Below the pieces are notes generated by a model. The model was given only the letters and a program-made list of their open reading frames with translations, made no database searches and was not told where the DNA came from. From Platerodrilus igneus (Eukaryota; Arthropoda; Insecta; Coleoptera; Lycidae): a DNA stretch of 64,000 bases. Of the stretch, positions 44,293 to 56,007 are shown piece after piece. The DNA is taken from positions 2,852,001-2,916,000 of the forward strand of contig JARFIW010000899.1 in the NCBI GenBank assembly GCA_036346225.1, read 5' to 3'. Position 1 is the first letter of the stretch. Each line of letters begins with the position of its first letter. The position numbers were made by a program, and so were the translations under genes.

Positions 44293-45535
44293 GTGAGTAA
44301 ACTTCTCGAGTGTAGTGCAGCTTGAATCCAGTGTCTGTCTGGTTAGGTAAAATTAGTACAGAGGCGCTACTAGGCGATGTAACGGTAAAAATTCAAATTT
44401 AAATTTAAATAGAAGGCGTTAACAATAAAGATTTTCAAGAAAGATTTGAAAAAAGTCAAATGAATTGTTGAAAGATATCAGGAAAATATCTGACACTAAG
44501 GAAGTAGAAACAGAATGGAATAACATTAAATCCAGCCTAGACATGGCGGCCAGAGATATTCTGGGGTATCCACAAAAAAAAATTAAGGAACCATGAATAA
44601 CAAACAATATCTTGAATTTAATAGAAGAAAGACGAAAATACAAAAATAAATCAGACGAAACAGGAAAACAGAGATACAAAGCACTAAAATGAGAAATTAT
44701 TCGCAAATGCAGGAAGGCTAAAGAACAATGGATCGATGAAAAATGCAAAGCGGTAGAAACTATGATGGAAGTAGGAAAGACAGATGACGCATACAAACTA
44801 ATTAGAATCAATTTTAGGGATATAAAACTATAAAGCAAAAATATAAAGAACCCGGATAAAAACGTCATAAAAAATTTAGAGAAAGTGGGTAGATGCCAAG
44901 AATATATAAGGAATTTATATGCACGGGGGAACTAACAGCATTCGAACAGGAATCAGACATTGAAAATGACGACTTGGGATATCCTATACTTAGAGATGAG
45001 TTTGAATTAGCATTAAAGTGTCTAAAAAATGGCAAGGCGCCGAGTACAGATAAGGTGCAAGCAGAAACTCTAAAAGCCGCTGGACAAGTCTCTTCCAACT
45101 TGTTAGCTATATGTATGAGACAGGCGAGATACTCAAAGATTTCAAACGTAACATCATAGTAACTATATCAAAAAAGAAAAGCGCGGACAGATGTGAAAAT
45201 TTTCAAATAATAAGTTTGATAGTTCATGTGTCAAAAATATTAACTAGAATTGTACAAAGACGAATGGAAAAACGAACTGAAGAAATACTAAGATAAGATC
45301 AATTTGGGTTTAGGCAAAACAGGGGAACACGCGAGGCAATTTTAGCCCTGAGAGTGATAATAGAGAAAACAACAGTAAAAGGGAAAAGCGTGTATATAAG
45401 GTTTGTAGATCTGGAAAAAGCATTCGACAAAAAAAAATTTTTTTAAAATGTTTGAAATACTGAAAAAGATTGGAATAAGTTATAGGGATAGACGAAAAGT
45501 ACATAGCTTATACAAAGTGCAAACAGAATTTTGTC
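44293..45535 (+). pseudogene. LINE linker and reverse transcriptase N-terminal half
   Basis: Fragments of the linker (QKKIKEP-like, CRKAKEQWIDEKC, near 44560-44750). Next is DLGYPILRDEFELALKCLKNGKAPSTDKVQ (44972-45060), then YETGEILKDFKRNIIVTISKKKSADRCENF and a stop at 45294-45296. Last are QFGFRQNRGTREAILALRVI and motif A FVDLEKAFD (45401-45428), followed by a poly(A) run of A and T that breaks the frame. Matches copy 1 block by block until about 45530. The active-site box is missing. Confidence 0.8.
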
Positions 45536-47712
45536 AAGTTTGTACAAACTAGTTGGCAATTTTTAAGAGACTTTAATTGCCCAGACTAAACTAAATATTT
45601 GGAGAAATGTAGTTTCTATTAAGGATTAAGTACTTAGTATTTATTTTTTAAAATGACTAAATATATTTTCTTACGTTTTGTTTTGAATATTTCCTACTTA
45701 CTTTTTCTCACTAGAGTTAAAGTTGACGTTGCAAGGATGACTTACCTGAAACAAAAATTAAAAAATTAGAATCTGTGTGTGTCAAGTTGAAAAAGTTAAA
45801 GTTTTCTTGTGGCCGCTATTAAAGAATCACAAATTCTTTCAGTAGAAAAAAATATTTTACAAAAAGTTATAGCAATAGAATCTTTTTGAAAAAAAAATCA
45901 GTCAGATAACTGACCCTTAGCTTGCTGTCCAGTTATATCAAGGGGTGGAAACTGAATAGCCCATATTTGGTTCAAATAGTGCTTTCTTTCCTCGCCTGTA
46001 AGATGACAGCACGCAGAAACAAATCGGCAATAAAATCTGAAAGCTACAGAAACAATAATTAAACATAACATAACCACAAAACTTAATTTACGGATTTTGA
46101 TAAACCTTGAATTTTTCATAGCAATTCAAATAATTAACACTTAAGGTCAGAAGGTTTTTAATTCATTATTGTTAATGTTAATTTAGGAAAGTTAGGAAGT
46201 TAAGAAGTTAGTTAGTTAGGTTAGCTTATGCGAATCACTGATCGTATTTATACTATCCTAAGTGAGATTTGCTTCAATAATTGACACAAGCAGACAAAAT
46301 ATACTTTGCAATTCCAATTTCAAAAATTTCTATTAATGAACGCTAGAATCTTCTTCATGCATTGTTGTTAGTTAATTTTAGATTATTAAAAATTTGTTTC
46401 GCAAATTTTTTAATTTTTATGTATATAGAATACTGACATTGAAAACAAATTGTATTTTCATATAAGAGGAGTTTTGTGTTGTATTGAAATTTTGTTCATA
46501 AACTGTCTTACATTACTGTATTTATAAATTTGCAATTCGTTTAATACACGTATTTTGCATATATTTTGTTTCATTACTTTCAATGAAATTTTGGATTTTA
46601 AACAAAATATAAATTGGCATGTTAGTAGTGTTAACAGCACAATCAAAGAAATCATTTCTTGTTAGTACCAGCCTCGTCTCATAGATGGCAAGTCAGTATC
46701 AAGGTTACAATTTTGATAATGGAAGAACCCTTTCTATTCCTATTAGTCACTTTTAACTAAATTATTTATTAGATCTGAATTCATCTGGTCAGAAGTATGA
46801 TGCACCACATTTGAGCAAGCAGTATTTAAATTAAGTATTTGCCCCCATATCCAAATCGTTTTTAATTTCAAGGTCGATTTCTATCTCAAGCTCATAAAAT
46901 GGCTGTACTCTGCAATAGTTGGTTATTCACTTACCATGAAAGCAACAAAGTTCTGAATTTGATATTTTTTTTGCGATAGTTGGGATTTTCTTACCTAAAT
47001 CGTGAGATTCAGACATGCAGTGATCAAATTATTTTTCCTAATAAGATATTTGCTGATAGTTTTTTTTATCCATGTATGTGCTTAACGTTCCTAAAACCCA
47101 TGGGTCACCGAGTAGCAACCTTTGCATTATTTCAGCGTCTAGTGTGGGCACACAACTGCAAACTTAACAACCTAGCTCTTTTTTTATAACTAACCACTGG
47201 TTTTAGTTTTTGTTCGTTAGACCAACAATTTGGCTATTCATCACCATTTCCAATACAATTATTATTTACGTTGTTGTCTATATCCATATCCACCAACCTG
47301 TTAACGCGTTCACCTAGTGACGACAACGAAGGAGAAGGATCTCTTCTTTGTTGATTACACCTTCGTTTTCAAAGACAGTTGACATCATAGATACTAAATA
47401 GTGGTTTCCAATGTTCTCACTAACTTTTGGCGTTTAAAGAAGTGACTAATTTTAATAGACATATACATAACTGTTCAACTCTCATAGTCAGTTACAGTCA
47501 CAACGTTTAACCCTGCGTTACATAAGTGGACATTCTTCACACCAGTACATAGGTGAAGTCTGAAAACCCCACTACTAATAAAATCGTAACGTTTGGTTAT
47601 TTTTTAAAATTTTTATCACATCATACTCTTATCTAATAATCTGATAACCACATAAACACAAAAGTTTCGATCAGATAAGATATATTTCAAAAAAACAAGG
47701 AATTAACCAATT
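45536..47712. other. Intergenic, AT-rich; no gene seen
   Basis: No recognisable gene. Short open frames (45898-46119 and 46458-46655 minus, 46980-47189 plus) lack domains and AT-rich composition makes chance membrane-like translations common. A short GTTAGTTAGTTAGG tract is at about 46208-46222. Confidence 0.5.
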
Positions 47713-47717
47713 ATACT
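47713..47717. repeat. BEL-D target duplication, left (ATACT)
   Basis: ATACT precedes the LTR start TGTGTAAAA; the partner is at 53330-53334. Confidence 0.85.
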
Positions 47718-47909
47718 TGTGTAAAATATTTCAGGCCTTCTGCGTGCGTCGATAGACCTAAGGGTAGTAGAGGGAGTAAGTAAGGGGTTACTGTAACTTG
47801 TTGTTCAGATATAGAAGAACGTAAGAAGCTTTCATGATGTGTAGTCGCTTAGCTTGATTTATATTTAAATAAACCTTTCTTTAAACTTGATGTTGTTTAT
47901 TGCATTACA
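47718..47909 (+). repeat. BEL-D 5' LTR
   Basis: 192 bp, TG...CA ends, with an AATAAA near 47867. It differs from the 3' LTR at three or four places, including a 2-bp AG gap near 47808 (GTTCAGATATAG against GTTCAGAGATATAG). Confidence 0.88.
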
Positions 47910-47914
47910 TCATC

Positions 47915-47932
47915 TTTGGTGCCGAAACCCGG
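47915..47932 (+). promoter_or_regulatory. BEL-D primer binding site
   Basis: TGGTGCCGAAACCCGGGA follows the LTR after a few bases (TCATCTT), the usual spacing for BEL/Pao elements. Confidence 0.75.
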
Positions 47933-48033
47933 GAAGATCTGGTGATAAATATAAGCGAGCTTTAACGTGAATATTCGGAATAACGGAACGTGAACGCGAA
48001 TATTTAACAGACGGCTATACTATCGAGGCTTTC

Positions 48034-49677
48034 ATGATGGAACAAGTAAAACGGACAATCTGTAGAACGCACTTAACTAAAACAGTTAATAATATAAATT
48101 CTATGCTAGAAAATAGTTTCAGTGTCGAAAAAATTTATACAGCTATGTCAAAGTTAAAGTTTGCAAGTGACAATCCGAAAGAAATTGATAAGCAAATTGA
48201 ACCTCTGCTTAAAGAAAATCTAGAGGACGAGTTAATGAAAAGGTATGAATATGAAGAGGTGGCTGTAACTACGATGTCTAAGTTGGAATTTAGATAAAAA
48301 CTCCCAGAAAAATCGCAGATATAGGTTGACTCAAATTTAACGAATACGGTACCAGTAAGTAACGAAGCAAGTAGGCTGTCCTTTACGTCAGTGAAGCTTC
48401 AACGTATACAGTTAACAAACTATGATGGTACTGCAAAGGGCTGGCTTCCTTTCTGGGAACAATTCAGAAGTATAATCAACGAAAATCAAAAATGAACGAA
48501 CGGAGATCGATTCAACTACCTGCGAATGTATGTCACGGGAAGGGCCGCTGAAGCAATTGAGGGATTTCCTCCATCTGGAGCATTCTATGAAGTAGCTTTG
48601 AAGATATTAGAAGATCAATTTGGAAATGGGGAACGGCTAATTGAACAATATATTGATAGCATTATGAAAATCGAACCTGTAAAATTTAAAAATGACGTAA
48701 GCACGTTAAGGAAGAATTACAATATAATCACTTCAGCTATGCGTGCTCTTGAAATCTTAGGAGTATCTAGTTCTCAGTATAACATAATCGTAAAGTCGAC
48801 TTTTATGAAGTCGTTGCCAACGGAATTGCGCTTAGGATTTTATCGACAAATGAAAATGAAATCATCCAATTATCTAGAAATTACTACGAAGAATTTAGAA
48901 AGTTCATCATCAAGGTCAGAGGAAGATGCAAATCGCCAGGTAAAGGATTTGTTGCAGTTTCATAAAAACGAACTCGAGTCGTTGGAACAAGCTTTAAAAC
49001 CGGATGCAGATGGTAAAGAAAAGATGCTCCCAACAGAGAAGAGAACGCATTACAAAGGAACTGCGTCTAGTTTATAAATCACCTCGAACAAACGTCTTGA
49101 ATGCTGTGCTTTCTGCAAGAAAGAACATAAAACCGAAATGTGTGACTCAGATGTACCTTTGGCGAGGAAGAGAGAAATTCCAAAGGCAGCAGGAAATTGT
49201 TACAGTTGTACGAAAAATAACCATAGTGCTAAATATTGTAAAAATAGATTTTTAAGATGTAAAGAATGCAAAGGTAGGCACGCAACAACAATGTGCGACC
49301 CAAGCTTTAAGCCAGGTAAAGATAGACACAACGCTAAGACGACAGGTATTACAGTGAAGTTAACCAAAGACGAGAGTACAATGAACACTTCGGCGCTGTC
49401 GGTGTCCAGTTTGATGACAAACATAAACAAAAATGTGCTATTGCAAACGGCTTGTGTTTATGCTTTTGGCGAAAATTCAAAGAAGTTAATTAGATTAGTA
49501 ATGGACGGAGGTAGTCAACTTTCATTTATTAAGGAGAATCTATCAAGGGTATTAAATTTACCTGTTGTTGGACAACATAGGGTTCGTATTGCCGCGTTTG
49601 GAAATAGTGCATCAATACCGTCTAAACTCTACAACCGCGTTTTAATTACTTTGAAGGACAATATACAGATGAAATTT
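48034..49677 (+). pseudogene. BEL-D gag and protease, broken
   Basis: Begins MMEQVKRTICRTHLTKTVNNINSML; frame closed at 48297. The DUF1759-type capsid follows in another frame (LTNYDGTAKGWLPFWEQFRSIINEN, about 48415-48492, then TGA near 48493) and continues 48526-49077 (GRAAEAIEGFPPSGAFYEVALKILEDQFG). Then come Cys/His knuckles CYSCTKNNHSAKYC and CKECKGRHATTMC (49198-49296) and the protease, where the usual D-S-G reads VMDGGSQLSFI (49498-49530). Gag and protease lie in at least three frames, so no working protein. Confidence 0.82.
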
Positions 49678-52600
49678 TAACGATTGAGGTTGTGGAAGTT
49701 CCAGAAATTTGCATGGATAGTTTACATATACTTAAAGAAAGCTGCAGCTTGCTGACAATATCCCGTTTAATATAGATCGAGCGTTAATTGTTGATGGAAT
49801 TAATATACGTATAGGGGCGGACAATTACTGGGCAATAGCGACGGGAAAAAATATTTGTCTTAACGAAGGTTTAGTAGCAGTGGACACGAAATTTGGTTAT
49901 GCTTTGTATGGTCCCATACCAGTTGATGCTACAACAATAGGGGTAAATCTGCAGACAGTGTTACATGCGACAGTTATAAAGACAGAAGCCGAGATCGAAA
50001 GTATGTGGGATTTGGAAACAATAGGTATAACCAAAGAAGCAGACGACGATAAGAAATTTTTCGATAATTTTTTGAAAAATAACGTTCGTAAATGTGATGA
50101 TCGATATTTAGTAGCGTTAACGTGGAAAAATGAGGATGCAGTGATTGAATATGATAATTTAGTTAGTGCGCGAGTTCGTGCTCAGAGGCTAAAGTTTAAA
50201 TTGACCAATATTAACAAAATATGTGAATGTAACGTTTTTAAAGAAGATAAACAAACAACGCATTTGCGAGTGGGTTTCGATGCCTCTTCACATGCCCCGG
50301 GACAAAAATCGTTGAATAACTTATTAGAAAAGGGGCCTAATTTAAGTCCAGATTTAATTAAGATTTTGCTTAATTTTCGTGTAGGCGAAATCGGAATTAC
50401 GGCTGCCATTGAGAAAGCATTTTTACAAATTTATTTACATTCCGACGATAAAGACGCACAACGATTCTTATGGTACAATAACGACAATGAACTGGAAACG
50501 TACCGTATGAATAGAGTAACATTCGGAGTTACATGTAGCCCGTTTTTTTTAAATTCGGTGATACGAACACATTTAATCAATAATCGAAAACAAAACCCTG
50601 AATTTATTGAAATCTTAGAAAGGGGATTTTATCTAGACAATCTAGTGGTTAGTATAAACAATCGAAAAGTTGCAGAACATTTAAAAGACTTTTCAAGTAA
50701 GCTTTTTCAAGGTGCCTCCATGATCTCGAAGTAAACAGCAAGGTTGAATCACAAAATGCACAAATTAAAAAGGTGTTAGGAATTAACTGGTGCAATCAGA
50801 ACGATAGAATTAGTGTCGATTTGAGTAGTGTGATGGAGTACATACATTCCGTTAAGATAGTGAATAAAAGGCACGTGTTACAGACAATTGCTCGTGTGTA
50901 TGATCCGATATGGGCTTGTTGCACCATGTGTTATAAAGCTTAAAATTTTGTTTCAGAACATATGGGTTGAAAAAATTAGTTGGGACGATTTGCTACCGCA
51001 AGATATGCAAAATGAATGGCAGGAATGTAGTCAACAATTGATGAAATAAGTGGATTTTTCTATACCGCGTTACGTAGGTGTGTCAAACCATCCGAACGAA
51101 TCGCAATTACATGTTTTTGCGGACGCATCTTTACGAGCATACGGGGTGGCTGCATATCTGAGACAAAGCGATCGTAACGGGAAAATTGATGTACAGTTAC
51201 TGTATTTAAAAAATCGCATTGCGCCCTAAAGGCTTGTAGCGATAAAATGCTAACCTTGCCGCGATTGGAACTAACTGCCGCGTTATTAGCAGCTAGGTTA
51301 CAGGTATTTATAAAAACTAATGTATTAATTAAAATCGATAAGGTAGTGTGTTGGACAGATTCTCTGATCGCGTTGCATTGGACTAAAGGTGATGCGTCAA
51401 AGTGGAAACCATATGTGGCTAACCGTGTTACAGAAATTCAGTCCATATCGAAAGATATAATATGGAGACACTGTCCGGGTTGCGAGAACCCTGCCGACTT
51501 ATTAACCCGCGGAATAAATTCAAGTACTTTAATAAATTCCGAAACTTGGTTACACGGTCCTAGGTGGTTGCTAGAAAGTGAACAAACGTGGCCAGATAAT
51601 ACGATAGAGAAAGCTACGTCAACGATAAATATAGTATCGAAAACGTCTTTACTAATAAACGACACTATAAAAGGTAGCAATCAATTTATAGATTCCTCCA
51701 GATATAGTGATTTTGATCGTATAGTGCGGATAACGGCGTATGTTTTACGATTTATAGGAAATTTAAAAACCAAAAATAATAAAGAAATAAAGAGCTTAAC
51801 CGTAAACGAATTTGAAAGGGCCGAAATATGTTTACTTAGGCAAGCGCAGCGGGAAGTCTATTATTCGGAGGTTAACAGTTTAAACAAAGGTGAGAGCATT
51901 GAACGGAAATCGAGTATTTCAACTTTAAGCCCTTTCTTAGATAAACATGAATTGCTGCGTTTGGGTGGACGTCATTCATAATTTAAGAAAAGATTTCGAC
52001 CTCAAGCATCCCGTTATTCTATCGAAAAATGCACACTTAAGTAAACTATTAATAATGAAGTTTCATAAAACTTTTTATCATAGTTATGAATTACGTAAAC
52101 GATTTTGGATTGTACGAGGACGGCAATTAATAAAGTCCGTTTTAGCAAGATGTGTTATCTGTAAACGACTTCGTGGAAAGTCAGGGTCGCATCCCTTCGC
52201 GCCGTTACCTAGAGATTGAACATCGAAGTGACAGGTTTAGACTTCGCCGGACTGTTGTATTTTAAAGATAGTTATCACTCAAAGCCATGTTATGTGCTTT
52301 TATTTACCTGCGCTGTTATACGAGCACTTCATCTAGAGATTGTTTTGAAAATGGATGTTGCGTCTACAATCAGTGCATGTAAACGGTTCTTTGCCCGTAG
52401 AGGGATTCCTAAGGTCACTTACTCAGATAACGCTAAAACAATTAAAAGAATATCACGTGAAATATCGACTTTAAACGAAATGATGGCGTGTACAGAATTG
52501 ATCGAGTTTGTGAACAGTCACCATATTAAGTGGAAGTTTGTAGTAGAGCGAGCGGCTTGGCACGGAGGATTTTACGAGCGACTTGTAAAAAGTGTAAAAG

Positions 52601-53090
52601 ACGCCCTTAGGGCTACGATAGGACGTTCTTTACTAAATTTAGATCAACTAAATACACTCATTACCGAGGTTGAAGCAACAATAAACGCCCGCCCGCTCAC
52701 ATACCTAGGTAGTGAACTTATAGATTTAATGCCGTTAACCCCTTTGCATTTTTTATTGGGATCCGCTTTGGCTACTATTCCTTCTGTTGACCATGTTATT
52801 AATGGAGATGAGATTCGTAGGCTATGGAAGCAGAGAACAAACGTTATAGAGTAGAGCGCAGAATTTTTTCAATTATTAAGAGGAGCTCATCACAACGTGA
52901 ATGCGCGTGAGTTTGCGATTAAGCAAGGGGATGTCGTATTAATACATGGAAATGATAAAGCGACGGTTATTGTGGAAATTAGGGTTGGTGAAAGACGTGA
53001 TAAACGGCCGTGATGGCAAAGTGCGTGCCTGTTACGTTAAAATTGCGAATGACACCGTAATTAGGCGCCCAATACAATTATTGTATCCTT
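49678..53090 (+). pseudogene. BEL-D pol: RT, RNase H, integrase, broken
   Basis: The RT part 49880-50734 shows FGYALYGPIP, LRVGFDASSHAPGQKSLN, ITAAIEKAFLQI and the active-site region FYLDNLVVS. Here the second Asp of the usual YVDD is Asn, and the Asp of motif A reads Glu (AAIEKAF for DIEKAF), so the polymerase looks dead by substitution as well. RNase H: FADASLRAYGVAAYL, LPRLELTAALLAARL, WTDSLIALHW, NPADLLTRG (51060-51520). Integrase: zinc region (HKTFYHSY...CVICKRLRG), Asp in GLDFAG, Asp in YSDNAKT, Glu in GGFYERLVK, all in one open frame 52216-52854. The triad is preserved. The C-terminus decays to about 53090. Confidence 0.85.
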
Positions 53091-53135
53091 AGAGGTAAGA
53101 AATGATAAGCTAAGTTGTGCCGCCGCGCCGGAGGA

Positions 53136-53329
53136 TGTGTAAAATATTTCAGGCCTTCTGTGTGCGTCGATAGACCTAAGGGTAGTAGAGGGAGTAAGTA
53201 AGGGGTTACTGTAACTTGTTGTTCAGAGATATAGAAGAACGTAAGAAGCTTTCATGATGTGTAGTCGCTTAGCTTGATTTATATTTAAATAAACCTTTCT
53301 TTAAACTTGATGTTATTTATTGCATTACA
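53136..53329 (+). repeat. BEL-D 3' LTR
   Basis: 194 bp, near-identical to the 5' LTR and followed by ATACT. Confidence 0.88.
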
Positions 53330-53334
53330 ATACT
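53330..53334. repeat. BEL-D target duplication, right (ATACT)
   Basis: Partner of 47713-47717. Confidence 0.85.
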
Positions 53335-53814
53335 CATTTTTCATAAATCAAAAAAATTATAACTCCAAAATCTGTAATAAAAAAATAAACATCATATTCT
53401 GAAAAGTACAGTGAAAACAAAAATTAAATTGTTACAAGACAGAAAATATTTGAACGATATAGTTCATACATGAAAAAACTATTCGTCTGAATTTATACAA
53501 CTTTAACACAATAATTTCTTGCAATTGTTGTAATAATATTTTGTTTTGTGATCGCGGGTTCTTAGGCATATGGAACGCCTTCCTGAGTTTTTTAATCTTT
53601 GCAAGGGATGCGGTAGGGTTATCTTCAGTATAATTAGAAATATTTTTGCGAATTTCGTTATTCACCCTAGGATAATTCTTTCTCACGTTTATAGCGTGTG
53701 TTCATTAAGTAACTATGCAGTGGGTTATAACTTTCTTTAAACGCGACTATACAGTGGTTAATAAAGTAACTACGATTATATATGACAGCGGTTAAATGTT
53801 ATGTGAAGTTTGAA
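53335..53814. other. Flank of the transposase copy; one small unassigned frame
   Basis: Contains a minus-strand open frame (53432-53686) with a basic, helix-rich N-terminus (NNEIRKNISNYTEDNPTASLAKI), which could be a DNA-binding helix-turn-helix remnant, but no family is recognised. Near 53700-53790 the sequence GTAACTA recurs with CAGTGG, possibly the terminal region of the neighbouring transposon. Confidence 0.35.
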
Positions 53815-54828
53815 CTAGAGGAAATGCTCGAAATGCTTCCCCTGTACTTGGAGACACAGGTTCACACGTACGTTTCTGCAAGTTGTTGAAGACGTTATGA
53901 AAAACATCTGGAGTGATGTCTTAAATAGGATGGGTGTCAATGCGTCTTTAAGTGTGTAGATTGTCTCCATAGGCAATGCCTTCAAAGTACTCTACAGAAA
54001 GTAATCTGGAGGAGTCAAGTCGGGTGATCGAGGATACCAGAGTCCTCGAGAGATGGTGCAGTCACCAAACATGACCGTCAAAAAGTTCATCGACGTGTAG
54101 ACGGTATGTGCAGTCACCCCATCCCGTTGGACTAAGCATCCTAATGTCGTCTTCATTCAGTTATCCGCAGAAGGGTTACTGAGTGCTAGTGCGGTACCGC
54201 TCTGCATTGATGGTGTCCTGAAAGAAGATTGGCCCAAACATGTGTGTACAATTCACGGCGCGCCAAATACCAACCTTCAGATCAAGCAGTGGTAAATCTT
54301 TAAATTCATGCGGATTCTCCGTAGTCCACACACACCTGTTCTGGCTATTTACGTAGCTAGAGAGATGTAACCATGCCTCATCCATACAAAACGTTTTGTC
54401 AAGAATCCTCTTATCATTGTCCTGCAGGAAGAACCTAAACCAGTTGCAAAAGTTCACATACACCGGGTATTCTGTCTTTCAGTTGATGCACTACAGAATA
54501 CATTTATTTGCAGTGACACAGAATCTTATGAGCACAACCAACTTGGGCCTGTCCAGTCAGTCGTCAAACCGATATGTTTGAACTTCGCAACATCATGTCT
54601 TGAACTTACAACGCTTTTTCTTCGGATGTGGAGGTGGATGGTCTGCCTGATTTACAAGCATTACAAACGCTTCCAGCGAAACTTAGTGTTGAGGTCCCAA
54701 ACAGCATTTCAATTAGGCACTTTCACTCATGGGAACTTTGCTGCAAAAGCAGTTTTAACGGCTGTGGTAAACTTGTCTCCATTGTGAAATACATGCTCCA
54801 CAAGAAACACCCCTTGTTCCGTTAACAT
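53815..54828 (-). pseudogene. Tc1/mariner-superfamily transposase, decayed
   Basis: Read on the minus strand: TEQGVFLVEHVFHNGDKFTTAV (N-terminal helical domain, 54828-54750), a SGRPSTSTSEEK linker (about 54650), FLQDNDKRILDKTFCMDEAWLHLS (first catalytic Asp in FCMDEAW, about 54385), YVNSQNRCVWTTENPHEF, VGIWRAVNC and FGPIFFQDTINAERY. After a frame break, DGVTAHTVYTSMNF (second Asp) and PRSPDLTPPDYFL (third), then NNLQKR-type C-terminal sequence and a stop at 53815. This is the arthropod group whose N-terminal domain is often listed as DUF4817. It would move its own element. Broken by at least three frameshifts and several stops. A fainter relative is at 12660-12864. Confidence 0.8.
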
Positions 54829-55048
54829 CGTAACTAGATCACGAAATGTCACACACGATGTCACAACGTCACTCACGATGTCGTTACTCTTCTGGTCTAC
54901 AATATAACCGGATCTGCAGACAAACAAACGGTGTATTAGTACTTGGCACAACACCACACGGCGCTGCATAGTTATATAAACACCAAGTATATTCCTGGAT
55001 AAATTCAAGGCCCAGTTAATGAAGATGAATTAATGACTAATTACCTAC

Positions 55049-55361
55049 TTAAGCACTGGCAGACTTTCTAAGAAGGTACTACACCCAATGCTAAACAAGG
55101 ATGTTGGCCAACGGAAATCAATACGATTCCAGTTAAAAAGTAACGAATAATTTTGCCTGGCATTGGGAAAGTAATTCGAGAATAGGGGAACAAAAATTAA
55201 TGTAAAAATTGTTGGTTATTTTATAAAATGTTCGAACTACTTTCTCAATGTTAGGCAAAATTACTCATTACTATTTAACTGGAAACGTATTGGTTTCCTA
55301 GACCAACTTCCTCATTTAGCATTGGATGTAGTATTTTCTTAGAAGGTCCGCCAGTGCTTAA
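55049..55361. mobile_element. Near-palindromic MITE with TTAA borders
   Basis: TTAAGCACTGGC at 55049-55060 is mirrored by GCCAGTGCTTAA at 55350-55361. Inside, CTTTCTAAGAAGGTACTACA.../...TGTAGTATTTTCTTAGAAGG and CAATGCTAAA/TTTAGCATTG also pair, as do further segments to about 55190 and from 55240. Arms are thus about 140 bp around a short centre. No coding capacity. TTAA at both borders suggests a piggyBac-type duplication, but it could be part of the inverted repeat. Probably moved by a foreign transposase. Confidence 0.8.
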
Positions 55362-55691
55362 GCAACTAATCGGTTATTCATTTATTTTCATTTTCATATT
55401 TGTCTTTTGAAAAGTTATTAAAATTTTGCTGGCAATGCCATCTATACTAATATGTCGGAGACTTGAACGGTGACCGATAGTTGACTGGTTACATTTGGGT
55501 GTAGAGGGCGCAATGAGAAATATTTTGTACTTATAAATACAGCGGATTTGTGTATAATTCAAATGCTTAGTTGGTTGTTTTGAAAAACGAGATGCGTTCG
55601 TCTGATGAGCTGCAAGAACAGCGAAACCGCTCACTGACTTTTCTTCTTGAAAAATAACCAACAATTTTTACATTAATTTTCGTTTTTCTAT
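55362..55691. other. Short unassigned stretch
   Basis: No gene recognised. A 30-bp stretch at about 55649-55678 (ATAACCAACAATTTTTACAT...) is the inverted copy of the MITE centre at about 55195-55224, so part of this interval may be related to the MITE. Confidence 0.45.
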
Positions 55692-56007
55692 TGCTACGTA
55701 CCTAGACGTAGCCGGAAGAAACCGTAAATATATCAGGTTAACTACCAATGCGGAGGGGGAGGGGTTACTAGCAACACAAAAATAATACATCGCCAACGAT
55801 TTTCTATTTACAATAAAAAAAAAACCATAAATACAGAAATTTCTATCGAAATAGCAAAACAAAATTATCTAAGGTTACTATTTAATAAAACAATTTTACT
55901 CTATGGACAAATTCACTAATTGTTCCACGAAGTGCGCAATTCGTAGCTAACATTCAATAAATCTAATCAGTACCAAAAAGAGTAACGCTGATACTTTCGT
56001 ATAAGCG
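55692..56007 (-). repeat. LTR-like direct repeat, left copy
   Basis: Starts TGCTACGTACCTAG on the plus strand and matches 59895-60207 over its full length with scattered differences. Likely the 3' LTR of a minus-strand element; its inner edge is uncertain and may extend past 56007, because the partner is cut there. Confidence 0.7.

Larger units (their letters stand above)
43060..45535 (+). mobile_element. RTE-like LINE copy 3, with 5' end, cut in the RT
   Basis: Contains the leader (about 43060-43480, including GGCAACGGAAAACCACCACA near 43328), the APE endonuclease and the first half of the RT. Similarity to copy 1 stops at about 45530 inside the RT (HSLYKVQTEF). LINEs usually lose the 5' end, so the missing 3' part points to a later deletion or insertion. 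Left border approximate. Confidence 0.75.
47718..53329 (+). mobile_element. BEL-D: BEL/Pao element with complete ends
   Basis: A 5.6-kb element: LTRs 47718-47909 and 53136-53329 (TGTGTAAAA...GCATTACA), a primer site starting TGGTGCCGAAACC, gag with two knuckle-like Cys motifs, protease, RT, RNase H and integrase in order, then a purine tract (CGGAGGA) before the 3' LTR. Flanked by ATACT duplications. A different family from BEL-A and BEL-C. LTRs differ at only a few sites, yet coding frames are broken in many places. Confidence 0.9.

Noticed and set aside
46200..46225. TTAGG telomere-like repeat
   Set aside because: Only GTTAGTTAGTTAGGTTAG, two or three irregular units, not a telomeric tract.
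46980..47189. Small membrane-like protein frames in 45536-47712
   Set aside because: AT-rich DNA gives hydrophobic translations by chance; no start context, splice sites or domain supports a gene.
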